This document shows, in pieces, positions 1 to 4,619 of a stretch of 5,580 nucleotides of DNA (within the stretch, counting starts at the first letter, position 1; each line of letters begins with the position of its first letter). A program made the translations under genes and the position numbers. Under the pieces are notes generated by a model. That model saw only the letters and a program-made list of their open reading frames with translations, was not told the origin of the DNA and did no database searches. This DNA comes from a bacterium (GTDB lineage Bacteria; JAUVQV01; DATDCY01), in contig DATDCY010000030.1 of NCBI GenBank assembly GCA_036524115.1, positions 1 through 5,580 on the forward strand. Reading direction: 5' to 3'.

Positions 1-72
1 GACGTAATCGGAGACCAAGTCCTGGATCGGATTTGCGTTCCGAACCTGGTCCAGCAAGTCCTCAGAAAACAC
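1..72 (-). CDS. dnaG: DnaG-type DNA primase, N-terminal fragment (runs off left edge)
   Basis: The minus strand from 72 down to 1 encodes 24 residues without a stop, MFSEDLLDQVRNANPIQDLV followed by SDYV, the GTG start read as Met. This pattern (F-x-E-x-L-x-D-Q-V-R-x-A-x-x-I-x-D-L-V-S-x-Y-V) matches the start of bacterial DnaG primases, just ahead of the CHC2 zinc-binding domain that would lie outside the window. DnaG makes the RNA primers for lagging-strand replication. The start is well fixed: an in-frame TAA sits at 79-81, two codons before the GTG. A GGAGG (85-89) is rather far upstream, and an AAGG (77-80) is closer. Six of the 24 codons end in A or T, more than in the start of nagZ (2 of 24). 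The copy could be the chromosomal gene or a primase of a mobile element. The fragment is too short to decide, and the family call rests on the N-terminal helix alone. Confidence 0.6.
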   Translation of the reverse strand, partial: MFSEDLLDQVRNANPIQDLVSDYV

Positions 73-107
73 TCCGCCTTACGCCCTCCGTGTCGGATGC
101 GGGCATC

Positions 108-135
108 AATATAGGGTGAAAACGGAAAAAAGCAA
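108..135 (-). promoter_or_regulatory. Candidate sigma-70 promoter of the primase gene
   Basis: Read on the minus strand, a -35-like TTGCTT (130-135) is followed after 16 bases by a -10-like TATATT (108-113). Transcription would start near position 101, leaving a leader of about 28 nt that contains the purine-rich ribosome-binding region before the GTG at 72. The stretch is AT-rich against a very GC-rich background, which fits a promoter. It would let the primase be expressed independently of the AIM24 gene upstream. This is prediction from sequence only. Confidence 0.45.
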
Positions 136-158
136 GTGAAAATAACAAACTATGCGCC

Positions 159-171
159 AGAGGCCCCCTCT
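159..171 (-). terminator. Weak hairpin at the end of the AIM24 gene
   Basis: The sequence AGAGG-CCC-CCTCT forms a 5-bp stem with a 3-base loop that overlaps the AIM24 stop codon. On the minus strand the following bases are T-rich (tracts in 121-155), but the first U tract begins about 10 bases after the stem. It is therefore at best a poor intrinsic terminator, and read-through into the primase gene is possible. Confidence 0.2.
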
Positions 172-976
172 AGCGATCTCCCCCCAGCAGGCCGCCCAGG
201 CCGCCGAGGACCGAACCCTCCTCCCGCGCCCCGCGGCCGGAGATCCCCGGCACGGCGGCGACGATCCGGCTGGCCATCCGCGAGAACGGCAGCGACTGCA
301 GCCAGATCCGCCCGGGACCCTGCAGGGTCGCGAAGAACAGCCCCTCCCCCCCGAAGATCGCCGACTTCACCCCCCGGACCATCTGGATGTCGTAGGCGAC
401 GGACGGCTGGAAGCCGACGATGCAGCCGGTGTCGACGCGCAGGACCTCGCGGGCGCCGAGGTGGCGCTCGGTGAGCATCCCGCCGGCGTGGACGAAGGCC
501 CAGCCGTCGCCCTGCAGCCGCTCCATGATGAACCCCTCTCCCCCGAAGAAGCCGACGCCAAGGCGCTTCTGGAAGGCGATGCCGATGCTCACCCCCTTGG
601 CGGCGGCGAGGAAGGCGTCCTTCTGGACGATCAGCTCGCCGCCGAGCTCGGCCAGGTGCACAGGGACGATCCGGCCCGGATACGGCGCGGCGAAGGCGAC
701 GCGGCGCTTCTCGGCGGCGCGGTTCTGGAAGACGGTCATGAAGAGCGACTCGCCAGTGAGCAGGCGCTTGCCGGCGCCCATGAGCGCGCCCATGAGGCCG
801 CCGCCCTGCGACTGCGCGGAGCCGTCGCCGAAGATGGTCTCCATCTCGACGCCGTCCTCCATGTACATCATCGCGCCCGCCTCGGCGACGACCGCCTCCT
901 GCGGGTCGAGCTCGACCTCGACGTACTGGAGGTCCTCGCCGAAGATCTTGTAGTCGATCTCATGCATCGCGTTCAT
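170..976 (-). CDS. AIM24 / TIGR00266 family protein
   Basis: The product is 268 residues and matches the TIGR00266/AIM24 family closely along its whole length. Recognisable family blocks are the N-terminal [20 protein letters not shown] (about 21-40), GESLFM (75-80), [13 protein letters not shown] (94-106), [14 protein letters not shown] (127-140), FGGEGFI (144-150), VDTGCIVGF (181-189), [11 protein letters not shown] (208-218) and WLQSLPFSR (225-233). The recurring FGGEG blocks reflect internally repeated beta-sheet units. A Gly-rich insert (58-70) and a Gly-rich tail (254-266) look flexible. No signal peptide or clear membrane segment is seen, so it is probably cytoplasmic or peripheral. 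The biochemical role of bacterial members is not established. The name comes from a yeast mitochondrial protein needed for normal inner-membrane organisation. ATG 976 is preferred over an upstream GTG (1033) because GGAGG precedes it by 6 nt and the extra 19 residues are not family-like. The gene follows the ferredoxin-nitroreductase gene after 70 bp and may share its transcript. Confidence 0.9.
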   Translation of the reverse strand: MNAMHEIDYKIFGEDLQYVEVELDPQEAVVAEAGAMMYMEDGVEMETIFGDGSAQSQGGGLMGALMGAGKRLLTGESLFMTVFQNRAAEKRRVAFAAPYPGRIVPVHLAELGGELIVQKDAFLAAAKGVSIGIAFQKRLGVGFFGGEGFIMERLQGDGWAFVHAGGMLTERHLGAREVLRVDTGCIVGFQPSVAYDIQMVRGVKSAIFGGEGLFFATLQGPGRIWLQSLPFSRMASRIVAAVPGISGRGAREEGSVLGGLGGLLGGDR

Positions 977-982
977 GCCCGT

Positions 983-987
983 CCTCC
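983..987 (-). promoter_or_regulatory. Shine-Dalgarno sequence fixing the AIM24 start
   Basis: On the minus strand GGAGG lies 6 nt before ATG 976. It is what favours this ATG over the in-frame GTG at 1033 and over a second ATG at 967. Confidence 0.75.
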
Positions 988-1003
988 GTTCAGACGCCTT
1001 GGG

Positions 1004-1026
1004 GGGGCAGAATTGAATTCTGTCCC
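1004..1026. repeat. REP-like palindrome between nitroreductase and AIM24 genes
   Basis: The core CAGAATT-G-AATTCTG (1008-1022) is a perfect palindrome with 7-bp arms around one base. Three more G-C pairs beyond a G/T position (1004-1007 with 1023-1026) extend it, and a smaller dyad TGTCC-CA-GGACA abuts it at 1021-1032. It lies in the 70-bp gap between two co-directional genes, a usual place for REP-type elements. It has no T tract, so it does not look like an intrinsic terminator. It could instead be a regulator site or an mRNA-stabilising hairpin. Whether it is repeated in the genome cannot be seen here. Confidence 0.5.
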
Positions 1027-1046
1027 AGGACAATGGCGGTTTCGGT

Positions 1047-1868
1047 TCACCGCCAGGTGATCTCCGGTTCGTGGCGCAGGGGGAACCGGTGGTAGCGGTA
1101 ACGCGGCTCGCCGATCATCATCGCCCCGCAGAACTGGTGCTTCTCCGGGAGCGCCAGCGCCTGCTGCAGCGGCGGCCAGTGCAGCGCCGCCATGTGCACG
1201 TAGCCCGCCCAGCACGCGCCGAGCCCGAACGACGGCGCGGCCAGCTCCAGGTACGCGAGGGCGAGGGTGCAGGCGCTCGGCGCCGTGACGTCGGCGGCTG
1301 GCGCGTGCGCCACGACCAGGTGCGGCGCCGACCGGCAGACGAGGTCCGTGCCCGCGTCCCAGGCCGAGACCACCCGGTCCAGCCCCATCCCGCGCGCCAT
1401 CTCCGGCTCGCGCTCGACGATCGCCCGCATCCAGTCCACCACGTGGCCGCCGAGGGCACGCACCTGCTCGCGACCCGAGATCACCAGCCAGCGCACCGGC
1501 TGGCGGTTGTGGCCCGACGGCGCGTACCGCGCGACACGGATGAGCCGCTCGATGCGGCCGGGGTCCGGGGACGATTCCTTGAAGGCGCGGATCGAGCGGC
1601 GCGAGCGCAGGAAGTGCTCCGCTTGCCCGGGGTCCAGGTGCCACTCCGGGCGCACGGGCGGGCAGGACTCGCTCGCCATCGTGTCGAGCGAGCAGGCGCC
1701 GTAGGGACAGGCCGCGACGCAGTGGCCGCAGGAGATGCACAGCTCTTCGCCGCCGGGGACGAGCGACGGCGGCGAGGCGCCCGCCGGAGCGATGATCCTG
1801 ATGGGGCAGACGGCCGAGCAGATCCCGTCCCGCCGGCACGTGCTCTCATCGACGACGAATCGGCTCAT
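1047..1868 (-). CDS. Ferredoxin-nitroreductase fusion flavoprotein
   Basis: This 273-residue protein joins an N-terminal 2[4Fe-4S] ferredoxin domain (about 1-62) to a C-terminal FMN-dependent nitroreductase domain (about 85-260). The first cluster motif is C11-x2-D14-x2-C17-x3-C21-P, with Asp in place of the usual second Cys. The second is complete: C44, C47, C50, C54-P. Nitroreductase hallmarks are the FMN-phosphate-binding RRSIRAF (90-96), the APSGHNRQP block (116-124), GLGACW (215-220) and the terminal [11 protein letters not shown] motif (253-263) typical of ferredoxin-linked members. Such proteins probably pass electrons from ferredoxin clusters to FMN to reduce an organic substrate. The physiological substrate is unknown and nitro compounds are only a guess. 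No signal peptide is visible, so it should be cytoplasmic. ATG 1868 is chosen because AGAGG (1874-1878) precedes it by 5 nt. A GTG two codons earlier overlaps that site. It is divergent from mpl across a 502-bp gap. Confidence 0.9.
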   Translation of the reverse strand: MSRFVVDESTCRRDGICSAVCPIRIIAPAGASPPSLVPGGEELCISCGHCVAACPYGACSLDTMASESCPPVRPEWHLDPGQAEHFLRSRRSIRAFKESSPDPGRIERLIRVARYAPSGHNRQPVRWLVISGREQVRALGGHVVDWMRAIVEREPEMARGMGLDRVVSAWDAGTDLVCRSAPHLVVAHAPAADVTAPSACTLALAYLELAAPSFGLGACWAGYVHMAALHWPPLQQALALPEKHQFCGAMMIGEPRYRYHRFPLRHEPEITWR

Positions 1869-1896
1869 GTCCACCTCTCTTCGCCCTGCTCTGGGT

Positions 1897-1938
1897 TCGC
1901 AGTTTCCGGAGTTTATATCAGGAAGTCACGGCGCGCGA
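1897..1938. repeat. 42-bp imperfect direct repeat, copy 1
   Basis: It aligns without gaps to 2040-2081 with 34 of 42 identical positions. The longest shared blocks are ATCAGGAAGTCAC, GCGCGCGA and TCGCAGTT. This copy lies 29-70 bases upstream of the nitroreductase start and contains that gene's possible -10 box (1912-1917), which copy 2 lacks. Confidence 0.65.
1912..1917 (-). promoter_or_regulatory. Possible -10 box for the nitroreductase gene
   Basis: The minus strand reads TATAAA here, 44 bases before the ATG at 1868, in otherwise GC-rich DNA. A transcript starting near 1905 would have a leader of about 37 nt carrying the ribosome-binding site. No good -35 hexamer is present at 16-18 bp, so an activator or another sigma factor may be needed, or the box may be fortuitous. 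Confidence 0.3.
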
Positions 1939-2039
1939 AGAGACTGAATGCAACCTCGGTCCGAACAGTTGCCGCAGCCACAGGCCCCCGCACGGGCGCA
2001 TTGGCGAGCGCCTGGGCTGGCGACGGCACTGTCATCGGA

Positions 2040-2081
2040 TCGCAGTTCATGGAATCTTCATCAGGAAGTCACAGCGCGCGA
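2040..2081. repeat. 42-bp imperfect direct repeat, copy 2
   Basis: This is the partner of 1897-1938, offset by exactly 143 bp. The differences cluster in the centre-left part (2048-2059), while the AGGAAGTCAC-x-GCGCGCGA side is almost unchanged. A duplicated regulator site or the worn ends of an old insertion are both possible. No transposase remnant or target-site duplication is evident. Confidence 0.65.
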
Positions 2082-2315
2082 CGCCTGACCGCATTGGAAC
2101 AGGCCGGAGGGGTGGCGCCGAGGGGAGGGCCTCCGCCGCGCGGACCGAAGGGAGACAAAAGGAAGTGTCAGCCGCGCTGTTCCGGCCCGCGATCCGATCG
2201 CAGGCCGAACGAGATCGCGAGCACCAGCCCTAGAGCAGCCCGTGGTGCGCTGACGCGAGCGGTCGAGTGTGGTGGGGGTGCGCAGCGGCAGGACCCCGAA
2301 GGCCGCGCCCGGTCC

Positions 2316-2326
2316 CGGACCGTCCG
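2316..2326. promoter_or_regulatory. CGGA-N3-TCCG dyad, distal copy (candidate operator)
   Basis: CGGA-CCG-TCCG is a perfect dyad ending 3 bp upstream of the -35 hexamer of the candidate mpl promoter. It also overlaps another short dyad, GGTCC-C-GGACC (2311-2321). The same CGGA-N3-TCCG pattern recurs 36 bp downstream over the -10, which suggests a binding site for a dimeric regulator. The regulator is unknown. Confidence 0.4.
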
Positions 2327-2329
2327 CGA

Positions 2330-2359
2330 TTGACAGCCGCCGCCCCCCAAGCGGACAAT
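2330..2359 (+). promoter_or_regulatory. Candidate sigma-70 promoter of the mpl-ldcA-nagZ operon
   Basis: A perfect -35 consensus TTGACA (2330-2335) is followed after 18 bp by GACAAT (2354-2359), which matches 4 of 6 consensus -10 positions including the key A and final T. The expected start is near 2366, only about 5 nt before the mpl ATG. The transcript would then be nearly leaderless, which fits the absence of a Shine-Dalgarno sequence. Confidence 0.5.
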
Positions 2360-2362
2360 CCG
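2352..2362. promoter_or_regulatory. CGGA-N3-TCCG dyad, proximal copy over the -10
   Basis: CGGA-CAA-TCCG extends to a 13-bp dyad GCGGA-CAA-TCCGC (2351-2363) and covers the whole -10 hexamer. A protein bound here would block RNA polymerase, so a repressor is the simplest reading. Its centre is 36 bp from that of the distal copy. Confidence 0.4.
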
Positions 2363-2370
2363 CCGCACCC

Positions 2371-3717
2371 ATGCACGAGAAGCGCCTGCGCGTCCACTTC
2401 CTCGGCATCGGCGGCACCGGCATGGCCACGGCGGCCGGGCTCGCCGCCGACGCCGGCTTCGCGGTCACCGGCTCGGACGCCGGCGTCTTCCCGCCGATGA
2501 GCGACTTCCTGCGCGAGAAGGGCCTCGTCGTGCGCGAGGGCTACGGGCCCGCGAACCTGGAGCCCGCGCCCGACCTCGTCGTGGTGGGCAACGCGCTCTC
2601 GCGCGGCAACCCCGAGGTCGAGTCGCTGCTCGACCGGCGCCTGCCCTACTGCTCGCTGCCGGAGTTCCTGCGCGAGCGCTTCTTCCCCGGGCGGCGGGTG
2701 ACCGCCGTGTGCGGCACGCACGGCAAGACGACGATCACGACGCTGCTGGCTTGGCTGCTCGAGTCGGCGGGGCGCTCGCCCACGTTCCTCGCGGGCGGCG
2801 TGGCGCTGAACTTCGGCGGGGGCGGCCGCCTCGGGACGGGCGAGGACTTCGTCATCGAGGGCGACGAGTACGACACCGCCTTCTTCGACAAGCGCTCGAA
2901 GTTCCTCGTCTACCGCCCGCACAACGTCGTGCTCGCAAACGTCGAGTTCGACCACGCGGACATCTTCGCGTCGCTCGAGGAGTACACGCTCTCCTTCCGG
3001 CGCCTCGTGAACCTGGTCCCCGGCAACGGCTTCCTCGTCTTCAACGCCGGCGACCCGCCCGCCGCCGAAGTGGCGGCGCCGTGCCGGGGCCGGCTGGTCC
3101 CCGTCGCGCCCGGCGATCCCGCGCCGTGGGAGTTCCCGCTGCCGGGGGCGCACTTCCGCACCGACGCCCTGCTCGCGGCGGCCGCGGCGTCGGCGCTCGG
3201 CCTGGACGCCGGCGAGATCGCGCGGGGCATGGCGAGCTACCGCGGCGTGAAGCGGCGCCTCGAGGCGATCTTCTCCGGCGCCGGCGTCACGCTCTACGAC
3301 GACTTCGCGCACCACCCGACGGCGATCCGCCTCGACCTGGAGACGCTGCGCGCGAAGCACCCCGGCGCGCGGCTGCGCGCGCTGTTCGAGCCGCGCTCCA
3401 ACACGCTGCGGCGCGCGATCTTCCAGGAGGCCCTCCCGGGTGCTTTCGCCGCGGCCGACGAGGTGATCGTCGGCGCGGTGCACCGCGCGGCGCAGCTCCA
3501 GGACGCGGAGCGGCTCGACCCGGCGCGGCTGGTGCGGGAGATCGGGGCGGCCGGCGGGCGCGCGCGGCAGATCGAGGATATCGGGGAGATCGTCGCGGCG
3601 GTGCGTGCCGACCTGCGGCCCGGGGACGTGATCGCGGTGCTCTCGAACGGTGCCTTCGGCGGGCTGATCCCGCGCCTGCGCGAGACGATCGAAGCATGGG
3701 CGGCCGCGCGGCGCTGA
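2371..3717 (+). CDS. mpl: UDP-MurNAc:tripeptide ligase Mpl (murein recycling)
   Basis: The 448-residue protein is a Mur-family ATP-dependent ligase of the Mpl type. Mpl attaches the recycled tripeptide L-Ala-gamma-D-Glu-meso-DAP to UDP-MurNAc in the cytoplasm. Visible are the N-terminal UDP-binding loop HFLGIGGTGM (9-18), the ATP-binding P-loop CGTHGKTT (114-121), the Mpl block EGDEYDTAFFDKRSKF (163-178), LANVEFDHADIF (188-199), YDDFAHHPTAI (309-319) and FEPRSNT (339-345). The Mpl block and the FDHADIF and DDFAHHPTAI forms favour Mpl over MurC. The central domain looks short, and the usual GxHNxxNA motif reads GAHFRTDA (259-266). ATG 2371 is chosen because the glycine loop follows at the usual distance. 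A longer frame from 2269 adds 34 residues that look non-coding and cross the promoter. No ribosome-binding site is seen. The 3' end overlaps the next gene by 22 nt. Confidence 0.92.
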   Translation: MHEKRLRVHFLGIGGTGMATAAGLAADAGFAVTGSDAGVFPPMSDFLREKGLVVREGYGPANLEPAPDLVVVGNALSRGNPEVESLLDRRLPYCSLPEFLRERFFPGRRVTAVCGTHGKTTITTLLAWLLESAGRSPTFLAGGVALNFGGGGRLGTGEDFVIEGDEYDTAFFDKRSKFLVYRPHNVVLANVEFDHADIFASLEEYTLSFRRLVNLVPGNGFLVFNAGDPPAAEVAAPCRGRLVPVAPGDPAPWEFPLPGAHFRTDALLAAAAASALGLDAGEIARGMASYRGVKRRLEAIFSGAGVTLYDDFAHHPTAIRLDLETLRAKHPGARLRALFEPRSNTLRRAIFQEALPGAFAAADEVIVGAVHRAAQLQDAERLDPARLVREIGAAGGRARQIEDIGEIVAAVRADLRPGDVIAVLSNGAFGGLIPRLRETIEAWAAARR

Positions 3718-4619
3718 CGCTCCCTCCCGCGCTGCGGCCGGGAGACCTCGTGGCGGTGGCCGCGCCGGCGAGCGCGTTCGACCGCGCCGCATTCCGCCGC
3801 GGCGCCGAGCTGATCGCCGCCCGCGGCTACCGCGTCGCCTACCGCGAGGACGTCTTCTCCCGCCACGGCTCGTTTGCCGGCGACGACGACCGCCGCACCG
3901 CCGAGATCAATGCCTGGATCCGGGACCCCGGGGTGAAGGCGATCATCGCCGCGCGCGGCGGCTGGGGGTGCGCGCGGATCGCGGCCCGGCTCGACTGGCG
4001 CCTCTTGGCACGCAGCCCGAAGGCGATCGCGGGCTTCTCCGACCTCACGACGCTGCTGCTCGCGGCCACGCAACGAGCGGGCGTCGCCGCCTTCCACGGG
4101 CCGATGGTCGCAAGCGCCGGCCGCAGCGATGCCGGCCTGCGCGACCTCGCCCGTCTGCTGTCGCTGCTCGCCGGGAACGCGGCGCCACGGACCCATCGCG
4201 CGCTCCGGACGCTGCGGCCCGGGCGCGCGCGGGCGCCGCTCGCGGGCGGCAACCTGAGCCTCCTCGCGAGTGCGTGCGGCACGCCTCTGCAGCCCGAAAT
4301 GAGGGGGCGCATCCTCTTCGTGGAAGAGGTCGGCGAGCCGCTCTACCGCGTCGATCGCGCCCTGCGCCAACTCGTGCTCGCGGGCGTCCTCGACGGGGTC
4401 GCGGGCGTCGTCCTCGGCGCCTTCACGGGGATGAAGCCCGCGGAGCGGCGGGCGGTGCCGGGCCTGTTCCTCGAAGCCGCGGGCGGCCGCCGCATTCCGG
4501 TCGTGGCGGGGCTCGCCGCGGGCCACGGCGTCCCGAACCGCGCGATCCCCTTCGGCGTCCCCGCGACGCTGGATGCGGACGCCGGCACGCTCGTCTTCGA
4601 TCCCTGCGTGCGCGCATGA
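3696..4619 (+). CDS. ldcA: LD-carboxypeptidase, peptidase family S66
   Basis: This 307-residue protein belongs to the S66 LD-carboxypeptidases, which cleave the terminal D-Ala (an L-D bond) from murein tetrapeptides in the cytoplasm, producing the tripeptide that Mpl uses. The N terminus has the family's LRPGDLVAVAAPAS (13-26). Next come ARGGWGCARI (86-95), the nucleophile elbow GFSD with Ser115, GGNLSLL (184-190), FVEEVGEPLYRVDR (208-221) with the catalytic Glu (probably Glu210), and GHGVPNRAIPFG (276-287) with the catalytic His277. Order and spacing fit a complete Ser-Glu-His triad. Length is normal for the family and no signal peptide is seen. ATG 3696 lies inside mpl, giving a 22-nt overlap. 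The frame stays open upstream to 2709, but that part is the shadow of mpl. No strong ribosome-binding site is seen, so translation is probably coupled to mpl. The stop overlaps the nagZ start. Confidence 0.92.
   Translation: MGGRAALTLPPALRPGDLVAVAAPASAFDRAAFRRGAELIAARGYRVAYREDVFSRHGSFAGDDDRRTAEINAWIRDPGVKAIIAARGGWGCARIAARLDWRLLARSPKAIAGFSDLTTLLLAATQRAGVAAFHGPMVASAGRSDAGLRDLARLLSLLAGNAAPRTHRALRTLRPGRARAPLAGGNLSLLASACGTPLQPEMRGRILFVEEVGEPLYRVDRALRQLVLAGVLDGVAGVVLGAFTGMKPAERRAVPGLFLEAAGGRRIPVVAGLAAGHGVPNRAIPFGVPATLDADAGTLVFDPCVRA

Larger units (their letters stand above)
1869..2370. other. 502-bp gene-free region between divergent genes
   Basis: I see no convincing gene here. The open frames crossing it are Arg/Pro/Gly-rich and resemble no family. 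It contains the upstream regions of the nitroreductase gene (minus) and of mpl (plus), a 42-bp imperfect direct repeat (1897-1938 and 2040-2081), and the promoter and dyads listed separately (2311-2362). The heptamer AGGAAGT of the repeat occurs a third time at 2160-2166. The stretch from about 2085 to 2310 holds nothing else I can interpret. Confidence 0.7.

Noticed and set aside
977-1033. Upstream GTG start for the AIM24 gene
   Set aside because: The added 19 residues read through the palindromic gap and the GGAGG site that serves ATG 976.
152-1060. 302-codon plus-strand frame across the AIM24 gene
   Set aside because: It is a mirror of the AIM24 coding strand with no family resemblance, while the minus-strand product matches TIGR00266 throughout.
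1951-2020. Integron attC or other recombination site
   Set aside because: I looked for paired core sites around GCAAC and CAGTTG but found no consistent R/L box arrangement, and no integrase is present.
1071-2333. 420-codon plus-strand frame over the nitroreductase gene and the intergenic region
   Set aside because: It is Arg/Ala-rich, without motifs, antisense to a clear ferredoxin-nitroreductase gene, and its tail crosses the direct repeats.
2269-2370. Upstream in-frame start for mpl
   Set aside because: It would add 34 Pro/Arg/Gly-rich residues before the nucleotide-binding loop and would place coding sequence across the -35, -10 and dyads.
2061-2468. 135-codon minus-strand frame in the intergenic region
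   Set aside because: It overlaps the start of mpl, has no family motif, and its codons cover the repeat and promoter elements; it looks like chance.
2230-3792. 520-codon open frame on the minus strand opposite mpl
   Set aside because: Its product is Arg/Ala/Glu-rich low-complexity sequence without any family motif, and it lies antisense to an unmistakable mpl gene. Long antisense frames are common in GC-rich DNA with strong third-position bias.
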